A DNA stretch of 33,625 bases from Cognatilysobacter lacus. Lineage in GTDB: Bacteria > Pseudomonadota > Gammaproteobacteria > Xanthomonadales > Xanthomonadaceae. Under the pieces are notes generated by a model, which saw only the letters and a program-made list of their open reading frames with translations, made no database searches and was not told where the DNA came from. The translations under genes and the position numbers were made by a program. Positions 25,514-32,741 of this stretch are shown piece after piece (within the stretch, counting starts at the first letter, position 1; each line of letters opens with the position of its first letter). The DNA lies in NCBI RefSeq assembly GCF_008274655.1, contig NZ_VTRV01000010.1, positions 1-33,625 on the forward strand. Direction: 5' to 3'.

Positions 25514-27883
25514 TCAATTGCGAAGCGGCTTGCCCGTCTTGAGCATGTGCGCGATGCGCTCCTGCGTCTTCGGCATCTGCGCGAGCTCGACGAAGTGCTG
25601 GCGCTCGAGCTTGAGCAGCCATTCCTCGTCGACCACCGAGCCGCGGTCGACCATGCCGCCGCACATGACCGTGGCGATGCGGGTCGCGATCTCGTAGTCG
25701 TGCGGCGAGATGAACATGCCTTCGAGCATGTTGACGAGCATCATCTGGAGCGTGGCAATTCCGACGTCGCCTGCAACCGTGACGTTGCGCGCGGGCAGCG
25801 GCGGGCGATAGCCGCCCTCGGCAAGCGCGCGCGCCTGCGCCTTCGCCACGTGCAGCAGTTCATGTGCGTTGAAGACGATCGCGTCGTCCTGGCGGGCGAG
25901 CCTGAGCGACTTCGCCTCGAACGCCGAGGAGGACACCTTCGCCATCGCCACGCTTTCGAACGCCGTCTTGAGGTGCGGGAAGACATCGCCGCCGGGGCCG
26001 GCGGTTTCCGATGCGCGTACCGCGAACTCCTTCAGGCCGCCGCCCGCGGGCAGCAGGCCTACGCCCGCCTCGACGAGTCCGACATAGCTTTCGAGCCCGA
26101 ACACCGTCCGCGCCGCATGCATCTGGAACTCGCAGCCGCCACCGAGCGCCAGCCCGCGCACCGCGGCGACGACGGGAACGAGTGAATACTTGATGCGCTG
26201 GCTGGTGCGCTGGAAGTCCTCGACCATCGACTCGAAGCCGGCAACGTCGCCCGCCTGCAGCAGGCCGAGCGCGCCCGCGAGATCCGCGCCCGCGGAAAAG
26301 GGTTCATTCGGCTGCCAGATCACCAGGCCGGCGAAGTCGCCCTCGGCGATCGAGATGGCCTCCTGCAGGCCGTCCAGCACCTTGTCGGAGACCGTGTGCA
26401 TCTTGGTCTTGAAGCTGACCACCGCGATGTCGTCCGCGTCGGCCCACAGGCGCACGCCGTCGTTCTCGAACACCGTGCGACCCGGTTCGAAACGCTCACC
26501 GAGAAGCGCGTCCGGGAAGCGCTGGCGTTGGTAGACCGGGTTCGTCGAACGTGCAACGGACGAGCCGCGGGCCGGGCTGAAACTGCCGGCGGCTTCATGC
26601 ACGCCGTCACGCGCGTTCACCCATGCCGGCAGAGGCGCGTTCGCCATCGCCTTGCCCGCCGCGACGTCCTCCGCGATCCACGCCGCGACCTGTTTCCAGC
26701 CGGCGGCCTGCCACGTCTCGAACGGACCCTGCGACCAGCCGTAGCCCCATCGCATCGCGAAGTCGACGTCGCGCGCAGTGTCGGCGATGTCCTGGAGATG
26801 GAAGGCGCTGTAGTGGAACGTGTCCCGGAAGACCGACCACAGGAACTGCGCCTGCGGGTTCCCGCTGGCACGCAACGCGGCGAACTTCTTCGCGGGGTCG
26901 CGTTCCTTGAGGATCGCCGCGACCTCCGGGTCGAGTTCGCCCGCGGTGGGACGGTAGTCGCGTGCCGCGACGTCGAGCACGAGGATGTCCTTGCCGCGCT
27001 TGGTGTAGAAACCGGCGCCCGTCTTCTGGCCGAGCGCGCCCTTTTCGACGAGGCCGGCGAGCCACACGGGCGCGTTGAAGTACGCATGCCACGGATCATC
27101 CGGCAGCGTGTCCGCCATCGTCTTGATGACGTGCGCCATGGTGTCGAGGCCGACCACGTCGGCGGTGCGATACGTCGCGGACTTCGGGCGGCCGATGGCG
27201 GGGCCGGTCAGCGAGTCGACCGTGTCGAACCCCAGGCCCAGGCGTTCGGTATGGTGCATCGCCGCCAGCATCGAGAACACGCCGATGCGGTTGCCGATGA
27301 AGTTCGGGGTGTCCTTGGCGATCACCACGCCCTTGCCGAGGGTCGTGGCCAGGAACGACTCGAGGCCTTCGATGACATCCGCGTCGGTGGTCTTCGCCGG
27401 AATCAGCTCGGCGAGATGCATGTAACGCGGCGGGTTGAAGAAGTGCACGCCCAGGAAGCGGTGGCGCATTTCCTCGGGCAGCACGTCCGCCAGCGCATTG
27501 ATGCCCAGGCCGGACGTGTTGCTGGCCAGCACCGCGTGCGCCGGCACGAACGGCGCGATCTTCCGGTAGAGGTCCTGCTTCCAGTCCATGCGCTCGGCGA
27601 TGGCCTCGATGACGAGGTCGCAGCCGCGCAGCAGGTCGAGCCCGGTGTCGTAGTTGGCTGGCGTGATGCGATCGGCGAGTGCCTTGTCCGCGAGCGGGGC
27701 AGGGCTCAGCTTCGCGAGATTGGCGATGGCGCGCGCGGCGATGCCGTTCGGATCTCCTTCCTTGGCCGGAAGGTCGAACAGCACGGTATCGACGCCGGCG
27801 TTGGTCAGGTGCGCGGCTATCTGTGCGCCCATGACGCCCGCACCCAGCACGGCAGCGCGACGGACAAGCAGTTTCTTCGACAT
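25514..27883 (-). CDS. fadN: 3-hydroxyacyl-CoA dehydrogenase/enoyl-CoA hydratase, FadN-type domain order
   Basis: 789 residues. The dehydrogenase comes first: NAD-binding GAGVMGAQIAAHLTNAG (14-30), SNTSGL (121-126), catalytic His147 (GVHFFNPP) and Asn198 (IGNRIG), then its helical domains to about 400. The crotonase-fold hydratase follows: PFSAGADL (528-535), the oxyanion loop VRGLALGGGCEF (575-586), with Glu585 and Glu605 at the positions of the two catalytic glutamates. This order is opposite to E. coli FadB/FadJ and equals Bacillus FadN (789 residues). It catalyses the hydration and oxidation steps of beta-oxidation. ATG 27881-27883 opens the NAD domain directly; the frame is open further upstream only through the regulator gene on the same strand. 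Gap to psrA 26 nt. Confidence 0.93.
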   Translation of the reverse strand: MSKKLLVRRAAVLGAGVMGAQIAAHLTNAGVDTVLFDLPAKEGDPNGIAARAIANLAKLSPAPLADKALADRITPANYDTGLDLLRGCDLVIEAIAERMDWKQDLYRKIAPFVPAHAVLASNTSGLGINALADVLPEEMRHRFLGVHFFNPPRYMHLAELIPAKTTDADVIEGLESFLATTLGKGVVIAKDTPNFIGNRIGVFSMLAAMHHTERLGLGFDTVDSLTGPAIGRPKSATYRTADVVGLDTMAHVIKTMADTLPDDPWHAYFNAPVWLAGLVEKGALGQKTGAGFYTKRGKDILVLDVAARDYRPTAGELDPEVAAILKERDPAKKFAALRASGNPQAQFLWSVFRDTFHYSAFHLQDIADTARDVDFAMRWGYGWSQGPFETWQAAGWKQVAAWIAEDVAAGKAMANAPLPAWVNARDGVHEAAGSFSPARGSSVARSTNPVYQRQRFPDALLGERFEPGRTVFENDGVRLWADADDIAVVSFKTKMHTVSDKVLDGLQEAISIAEGDFAGLVIWQPNEPFSAGADLAGALGLLQAGDVAGFESMVEDFQRTSQRIKYSLVPVVAAVRGLALGGGCEFQMHAARTVFGLESYVGLVEAGVGLLPAGGGLKEFAVRASETAGPGGDVFPHLKTAFESVAMAKVSSSAFEAKSLRLARQDDAIVFNAHELLHVAKAQARALAEGGYRPPLPARNVTVAGDVGIATLQMMLVNMLEGMFISPHDYEIATRIATVMCGGMVDRGSVVDEEWLLKLERQHFVELAQMPKTQERIAHMLKTGKPLRN

Positions 27884-27909
27884 GGCGGTGGTGGTCCCGG
27901 TTGGGGAAA

Positions 27910-28548
27910 TCAGGAAAGGTCGACCGGCCGGCAGCGGAAGCCGGCGGCGGCGAAACGGATGAGCTCGCGCGCCGCACGGGCGCGGTGGGCGGCGTCGGAC
28001 GTGCCGGACGGCCGCTTGATCAGGCCGAAATCGGACATCGCGTAGGTGAGCGAGCCGGCCAGGAAGTCGAGGCGCCAGTACAGCTCCTCCTTGCTCAGCT
28101 CCGGCACGACCGCGGAGATCGCCTTGGCGAAATCGCGCAACACATGGCCGTAGTGGTCCGACAGGAACTTGCGCAGCGCGTCGTTCTTCTCGGCGTAGGC
28201 CCGCGCGATCACCCGCATGAACGAGGCGCCGCCGTGTCGATCCTGTGCCATTGCCAGCGCCGGCTCGACGAACGCGGCGAGGATCGGCTCGAGCTCCGCG
28301 GGCCCGGCTTCGACCGCGGCCTTCAGCGCGGCCAGCCGGTTGTCGGTCATCTCGTCCATGCGGCGGCGGAAAACCTCGTTGACGAGGTTTTCCTTGCTGC
28401 CGAAGTGGTAATTGACCGCCGCGATATTGACGTCTGCGCGGCTGGTGACCTGTCGCAGCGACGTTCCGCTGAAGCCGTACTGCGCGAACAGCTCCTCGGC
28501 GGCGCCGAGAATGCGGTCCTTGGTGGAGAAGGGAGCGGGGGTCGACAT
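27910..28548 (-). CDS. psrA: TetR-family regulator, PsrA-like, of the beta-oxidation operon
   Basis: 212 residues. The N-terminal TetR helix-turn-helix reads STKDRILGAAEELFAQYGF, then TSLRQVTSRADVNIAAVNYHFGSKENLVNEVF, close to the same region of Pseudomonas PsrA (TSLRxITSxAxVNxAAVNYHFGSK). The C-terminal ligand domain contains SFMRVIARAYAEKNDALRKFLSDHYG and ELYWRLDFLAGSLTYAMSD, again PsrA-like. PsrA senses long-chain acyl-CoA/fatty acids and represses itself and beta-oxidation genes. Here it leads the fadN-fadA operon, and a perfect match to the PsrA operator half-sites lies 14-27 nt before its start codon. Assignment as PsrA rather than another TetR is supported by protein and operator together. 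Confidence 0.87.
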   Translation of the reverse strand: MSTPAPFSTKDRILGAAEELFAQYGFSGTSLRQVTSRADVNIAAVNYHFGSKENLVNEVFRRRMDEMTDNRLAALKAAVEAGPAELEPILAAFVEPALAMAQDRHGGASFMRVIARAYAEKNDALRKFLSDHYGHVLRDFAKAISAVVPELSKEELYWRLDFLAGSLTYAMSDFGLIKRPSGTSDAAHRARAARELIRFAAAGFRCRPVDLS

Positions 28549-28561
28549 CAGCAGGCCTAAT

Positions 28562-28575
28562 CAAACGCTTGTTTG
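28562..28575. promoter_or_regulatory. Probable PsrA operator
   Basis: CAAAC-GCTT-GTTTG (28562-28566, 28571-28575), extended by one more pair to TCAAAC/GTTTGA (28561-28576). This equals the published Pseudomonas PsrA motif (G/C)AAAC-N4-GTTT(G/C). It lies directly downstream of the -10 hexamer, over the expected transcription start, where a bound repressor would block initiation. Confidence 0.8.
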
Positions 28576-28604
28576 ATGGTAGTCCCGGACCATACGGGGG
28601 TCAA
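28576..28604 (-). promoter_or_regulatory. Sigma70 promoter of psrA-fadN-fadA
   Basis: On the minus strand TTGACC (28604-28599, five of six) and TACCAT (28581-28576, four of six) are separated by 17 nt. The expected start point is near 28569, inside the PsrA operator. Confidence 0.7.
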
Positions 28605-28656
28605 TGGTGGTGGCCGCGGGGCCGCCGGCCGCTTTCAAGCAGGCCCCCTGAACGCG

Positions 28657-28662
28657 TAGAAT
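28657..28662 (+). promoter_or_regulatory. Candidate -10 element upstream of ndk
   Basis: TAGAAT (five of six consensus bases) on the plus strand, with only a poor -35 (TTTCAA, 28633-28638, 18 nt away). A transcript starting about 28669 would enter the intrinsic terminator at 28683-28708 almost at once. Confidence 0.4.
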
Positions 28663-28682
28663 CACAGCCTGCCAGCTCGGCT

Positions 28683-28708
28683 AAACCCGCGTAACTACGC
28701 GGGTTTTT
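28683..28708 (+). terminator. Intrinsic terminator or attenuator in front of ndk
   Basis: AAACCCGCGTA (28683-28693) and TACGCGGGTTT (28696-28706) are perfect reverse complements, in practice a 9-bp stem with a 6-nt loop, followed by TTTTT (28704-28708). No plus-strand gene lies between the divergent psrA start at 28548 and this site, so it either attenuates the ndk leader or ends a short unseen RNA. Confidence 0.75.
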
Positions 28709-28763
28709 CTTGTTATCTTGGGCGCTGACACGCAAAGGCGCCCGCCAACCCGGAGAGATTCAC

Positions 28764-29189
28764 ATGGCGCTGGAGCGCACCATTTCCATCATCAAGCCCG
28801 ACGCGGTCGCCAAGAACGTCATCGGCCAGATCTACGCCCGCTTCGAGCAGGCCGGCCTGAAGGTCGTCGCTGCGAAGATGAAGCAGCTTTCGCGTCAGGA
28901 GGCCGAGGGCTTCTACGCCGTGCACCGCGAGCGCCCGTTCTTCAACGCACTCGTCGAATTCATGGCGTCCGGACCGGTCATGATCCAGGTGCTGGAAGGC
29001 GACAATGCCGTTGCCAGGTACCGCGAGCTGATGGGCGCCACCAACCCGAAGGACGCCGCACCGGGCACGATCCGCGCCGACTTCGCCGATTCCATCGACG
29101 CGAACGCCGTGCACGGCTCCGACAGCCAGGAAAACGCCGCGACGGAGATCGCCTATTTCTTCCCGCAGACCGACGTCTACGGGCGCTGA
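28764..29189 (+). CDS. ndk: Nucleoside diphosphate kinase
   Basis: 141 residues (143 in E. coli). It transfers the gamma-phosphate between nucleoside di- and triphosphates through the phosphohistidine His117 in [23 protein letters not shown] at the start, [16 protein letters not shown] and the Kpn-loop region are all present. GGAGAG lies 6 nt before the ATG, so this start is preferred to the TTG at 28710 in the terminator. rlmN follows after 10 nt. The leader contains an intrinsic terminator, which suggests regulated or dual promoters. Confidence 0.96.
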   Translation: MALERTISIIKPDAVAKNVIGQIYARFEQAGLKVVAAKMKQLSRQEAEGFYAVHRERPFFNALVEFMASGPVMIQVLEGDNAVARYRELMGATNPKDAAPGTIRADFADSIDANAVHGSDSQENAATEIAYFFPQTDVYGR

Positions 29190-29199
29190 GAGAGAGCCG

Positions 29200-30441
29200 A
29201 TGAGCACGTCCCGCGACATCAACGCCACGCTGGTCGACACGGCGCCCGCCGTGCCGACGAACGCGGCTGCGCGCGCGGACGTGCCTGTCCCGAAGGTCGA
29301 GCCGAAGAGGACCAACCTCTTCGACCTCGAGCGCGTGCAGCTGGAAGATTTCTTCGAGCAGGTACTGGGCGAGAAGCGCTATCGCGCGCACCAGGTCATG
29401 AAGTGGATCCACCACCGCTACGTGACCGATTTCTCCGACATGACGGACCTCGGGAAGGCGCTGCGCGCGAAGCTCGAGCAGCACGCGCATGTGCACGCGC
29501 CGTCGGTCGTGCTCGACAAGGCGTCCGAGGACGGCACGCACAAGTGGCTGCTCGGCATGGACGCGAAGAATGCGATCGAGACCGTGTTCATCCCCGACAA
29601 GGGCCGCGGCACGCTGTGCGTGTCCTCTCAGGTCGGATGCGCGCTGAACTGCCAGTTCTGCTCGACCGCCACGCAGGGTTTCAACCGCAACCTGTCGACC
29701 GCTGAAATCATCGGCCAGGTCTGGATAGCGGCGCGGCATCTCGGAAATGTGCCGCACCAGCAGCGCAGGCTCACGAACGTCGTGATGATGGGCATGGGTG
29801 AGCCGCTAGCGAATTTCGACAACGTCGTCCGCGCCATGAGCATCATGCGCGACGACCTCGGGTACGGCCTTGCGAACAAGCGCGTCACGCTGTCGACTGC
29901 CGGCATGGTTCCGCAGATCGACAAGCTGGGCGAGCTCAGCGACGTATCGTTGGCCGTGTCACTGCATGCAGCGAACGACGAGCTTCGCAGCGAACTCGTG
30001 CCGCTCAACAAGAAGTACCCCATCGAGATGCTGATGGATGCCTGCGTGCGGTATGCGCTGCGCAAGCCGGGCACCTCGGTGACGTTCGAATACACGCTGA
30101 TGAAGGGCGTCAACGACCAGCCGCAGCACGCGCGCCAGCTTGTGCAGCTGATGCGCAGCTTCGACCGTTCGGTGCAGATGAAGGGCGCTGCCAAGGTCAA
30201 CCTGATCCCGTTCAACCCGTTTCCTGGCACGCGCTTCGAGCGCCCGACCGACCAGGCGATCCGCGCGTTCCAGAAGCTGCTCAACGACACCGGCATGATC
30301 GCGCCGGTGCGCCGCACGCGCGGCGACGACATCGACGCGGCCTGCGGCCAGCTCAAGGGCCAGGTCATGGATCGCACCCGCCGGAATTCCGAATTCCGCC
30401 GCAGTCTCGGACAGCAGGAGCGTGGTGATGCAGCAGCGTGA
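29200..30441 (+). CDS. rlmN: Dual-specificity 23S rRNA (A2503)/tRNA (A37) C2-methyltransferase
   Basis: 413 residues (384 in E. coli; the extra residues are mostly a non-conserved N-terminus of about 35). A radical-SAM enzyme: the 4Fe-4S cluster motif is Cys147-x3-Cys151-x2-Cys154 ([20 protein letters not shown]). The two cysteines of the ping-pong mechanism are Cys140 ([10 protein letters not shown]) and Cys382 (DIDAACGQL), matching E. coli Cys118 and Cys355. [15 protein letters not shown] is the SAM-binding GEP region. Start 10 nt after ndk; a Met near residue 120 would be too late. It overlaps the pilW start by 14 nt. High confidence. Confidence 0.95.
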   Translation: MSTSRDINATLVDTAPAVPTNAAARADVPVPKVEPKRTNLFDLERVQLEDFFEQVLGEKRYRAHQVMKWIHHRYVTDFSDMTDLGKALRAKLEQHAHVHAPSVVLDKASEDGTHKWLLGMDAKNAIETVFIPDKGRGTLCVSSQVGCALNCQFCSTATQGFNRNLSTAEIIGQVWIAARHLGNVPHQQRRLTNVVMMGMGEPLANFDNVVRAMSIMRDDLGYGLANKRVTLSTAGMVPQIDKLGELSDVSLAVSLHAANDELRSELVPLNKKYPIEMLMDACVRYALRKPGTSVTFEYTLMKGVNDQPQHARQLVQLMRSFDRSVQMKGAAKVNLIPFNPFPGTRFERPTDQAIRAFQKLLNDTGMIAPVRRTRGDDIDAACGQLKGQVMDRTRRNSEFRRSLGQQERGDAAA

Positions 30442-31246
30442 CGTGGCGAAGCCCGCGACAGCCGTTTTCCTGATCGCCGCCGTGCTCCTCGCATCCGCCT
30501 GCAGCCGCCTCACTTTCATCAAGCCCAACGTCAATCGCGGCCACTACGAGCAGATCGCGACGCAGGTCCACATAGACCCTCGTTCGAAGGCGCATGACAC
30601 CGCGTTTACGATGACGCAGGTGGCGCAGTCCCGCCTGATGTCGGGCGACACGGCGGGTGCGGTATCGGCGGCCGAGCGCGCGCTCAAGGCGGACGAAGCC
30701 TCCGCCGACGCTCACAGCCTGCTCGCGCTGGGGCTCGACCAGCTCGGCCGCGCAGCGGAAGCCGGCCCGCACTATCGCCGCGCGGCCGAACTCGCGCCCA
30801 CCCATGGCTCGTTGCTCAACAACTATGGAATCTGGCTGTGTTCGAACGGCAAGTCGGGCGAATCGCTCGACTGGTTCGAGCGCGCCGTGGCAGCCGCTGG
30901 CTACGAAACACCGGCCGCGGCATTGGCCAACGAGGCTTCCTGCGCCGTCGAGGCGGGGCAGGGCGACCGCGCCGAGTCAGCCGCCCGCAGGTCGCTAGAA
31001 ATCGACCCGACCACGCCGCTTGCTTTGACCACGCTGGCCAAGCGGGCCTACGCGCGTGGGAATGCGCTGGAAGCGCGGGGCTTCATCGAGCGGCGGCTGT
31101 CGGCGGCACCGGCGGACGCCGAAACGTTGCAGCTGGCGTCACAAATTGAGCAATCTCTTGGCGACACGGCCGCTGCCGCGCGCTACGTTGCCCGCCTGCG
31201 GACGGAGTTTCCCCCAAACTCCCGTCCCAGTGGGGATAAACGATGA
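30428..31246 (+). CDS. pilW: Type IV pilus biogenesis/stability lipoprotein PilW (PilF)
   Basis: 272 residues. Signal peptide with lipobox LASAC (Cys25) for outer-membrane anchoring, followed by TPR motifs (about 55-265, including [28 protein letters not shown] and [27 protein letters not shown]). PilW/PilF is the pilotin needed to assemble the PilQ secretin; the NNYGxWLC segment is characteristic. ATG 30428 was chosen because AGGAG (30416-30420) is 7 nt upstream; two GTG codons directly before it are alternative starts. It overlaps rlmN by 14 nt and rodZ by 4 nt. Confidence 0.93.
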   Translation: MQQRDVAKPATAVFLIAAVLLASACSRLTFIKPNVNRGHYEQIATQVHIDPRSKAHDTAFTMTQVAQSRLMSGDTAGAVSAAERALKADEASADAHSLLALGLDQLGRAAEAGPHYRRAAELAPTHGSLLNNYGIWLCSNGKSGESLDWFERAVAAAGYETPAAALANEASCAVEAGQGDRAESAARRSLEIDPTTPLALTTLAKRAYARGNALEARGFIERRLSAAPADAETLQLASQIEQSLGDTAAAARYVARLRTEFPPNSRPSGDKR

Positions 31247-32019
31247 CGACCACGCACTCTGCCGGTTCTGCCGCCGGCGAGCGTTTGAAGCGGGCGCGAG
31301 AAGCGTCCGGCTATGACCTTTCCGAGGCTTCGGCCCGGATGAAATTGCCTGTCCATGCGCTGGAAACGCTGGAAAGTGGTGACTGGGACCGTCTCGGTCC
31401 GCCGGTCTTCGTCCGCGGCCACGCTCGAAGCTACGCGCGCATGCTTGGAATCTGCCTGGACGACGAGGCACTACCGAGCCCGTTCACCACGACCCAGATC
31501 CCGAGCCTGGTGAGCCACGCGCACGTGCCCAGGTATCGCTACGTGGCCGAGAACCTGGTGCGCCGGGCCGTCTACATCGTGCTGACGGCGTCGCTGGTGG
31601 TTCCCGTCTGGCTTGCGACACGCGCGCACGGCGATGGCGCTACGGCGGTCGCCCCGCTCGATATCTCGCCGTCGCAGACGTCGCAGGTCGAACCCGCCGT
31701 CCGCACGCCGATGGTCGCGTCCATTGCGTCGATGCCTGCCGCCACGCCGGCGGCCGCGCCGGTCGAGATCCAGTTCGACGGCGACAGCTGGGTGCAACTT
31801 TTCGACGCCGATGGCTCGATCGTCGAGAAAGGCCTGATGCACGCCGGCCAGAGCCGCTCGGTCCAGTCGGATGCCGTGTCGCGCCTTGTGCTCGGTAACG
31901 CGGCCGCGGTGCGGCTGCAGGTGCAGGGGCTGCCGGTCGACCTCGCGCCATACACCCGAGCGAATGTCGCGCGCTTTACGCTATCCTCTGACGGTTCCCT
32001 CGCGCCGTCCGCGCCCTGA
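31243..32019 (+). CDS. rodZ: Cytoskeleton protein RodZ (helix-turn-helix, single TM)
   Basis: 258 residues, shorter than the 337 of E. coli. An N-terminal HTH domain (about 13-70: GERLKRAREASGYDLSEASARM, FVRGHARSYARMLGI) binds MreB in the cytoplasm. One membrane span (about 109-126) and a Ser/Thr/Pro/Ala-rich linker (130-172) lead to a C-terminal periplasmic beta domain (about 173-258, EIQFDGDSWVQLFDADG, GNAAAVRLQVQGLPVDLAPY). RodZ helps place MreB for rod shape. ATGA overlap with pilW. In E. coli ispG and hisS come next; here yfgM follows after 87 nt that show no gene. Confidence 0.93.
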   Translation: MTTTHSAGSAAGERLKRAREASGYDLSEASARMKLPVHALETLESGDWDRLGPPVFVRGHARSYARMLGICLDDEALPSPFTTTQIPSLVSHAHVPRYRYVAENLVRRAVYIVLTASLVVPVWLATRAHGDGATAVAPLDISPSQTSQVEPAVRTPMVASIASMPAATPAAAPVEIQFDGDSWVQLFDADGSIVEKGLMHAGQSRSVQSDAVSRLVLGNAAAVRLQVQGLPVDLAPYTRANVARFTLSSDGSLAPSAP

Positions 32020-32106
32020 TCCCGCCTGTCGGCCGGATGTCGCGGCCGACCCCGCGCGAGGCCCAGTCCTCCAGCGGTCCCTGCGCTCGTCGCAGGGCGA
32101 GACAGC

Positions 32107-32730
32107 ATGGCGATCGACGAAATTCTCGACGAACACGAACAGAGCAGGCGCGTCCAGGAATGGCTGCGCCGCAATGGCGGCGGCCTGATCGGCGGCGTCC
32201 TGCTCGGCCTGGCCGCGGTTGGCGGCTGGAAATGGTGGCAGCAACGCGAAGCGCAGGCGCAGATGCGTCAGGCGGACACGTTCCAGACTGCCGTGGACGC
32301 GATCGACCGCGACGGCGTCAAGGCTGCCGGGCGCGTCCAGGCGCTGCCCGCGGGCATCTACCGCAGTCTCGCCGCGCTCCGCCTCGCCAAGGCGCAGGCT
32401 GAAGCGAAGGACGACGCCGGCGCGATCGCCACGTTGCAGCGCTCGATGCCGTCCGATACGGCGCTTGCCGCGATATTCCGGCGCCGCATCGCGCGGCTGC
32501 AGATCGATTCGGGCAAGGCCGCCGACGCGCTGAAGTCGCTCGATGCGACCGATGCCGCGAGCCTAGATCTCCGCGGCGACGCGCAGTTCGTGCTCGGTCA
32601 AGTCGACGCCGCGCGCGATTCGTACCGCAAGGCGCTCGCGAAGACCGACGTCGGCTCGCCCGACCGTCGCCTGATCGAGCTCAAGTACACCCAGGTCGGC
32701 GGCGTGCCCGCCCAGCCGCAGACACCGTGA
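32107..32730 (+). CDS. yfgM: YfgM-family TPR membrane protein
   Basis: 207 residues (206 in E. coli). A short cytoplasmic N-terminus (EQSRRVQEWLRRNG), one membrane span (about 25-41, GGLIGGVLLGLAAVGGW) and a periplasmic TPR-like domain (about 60-190). In E. coli YfgM associates with PpiD and the SecYEG translocon and is an ancillary chaperone. It is followed 11 nt later by bamB, the usual partner. An anti-toxin-like or RcsB-related role has also been proposed for E. coli YfgM; nothing in this sequence decides between the two. Confidence 0.9.
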   Translation: MAIDEILDEHEQSRRVQEWLRRNGGGLIGGVLLGLAAVGGWKWWQQREAQAQMRQADTFQTAVDAIDRDGVKAAGRVQALPAGIYRSLAALRLAKAQAEAKDDAGAIATLQRSMPSDTALAAIFRRRIARLQIDSGKAADALKSLDATDAASLDLRGDAQFVLGQVDAARDSYRKALAKTDVGSPDRRLIELKYTQVGGVPAQPQTP

Positions 32731-32741
32731 GGCCATCCCCC

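Noticed and set aside
24141-25697. A 518-codon plus-strand frame opposite the thiolase gene
   Set aside because: It runs through the terminator hairpin and antisense to a thiolase with all active-site residues; the composition is Arg/His-rich with no recognisable domain.
28611-28682. A tRNA or structured RNA before the ndk terminator
   Set aside because: No cloverleaf arms, no TTC-G-A-loop sequence and no acceptor stem could be drawn; only the terminator stem is convincing.
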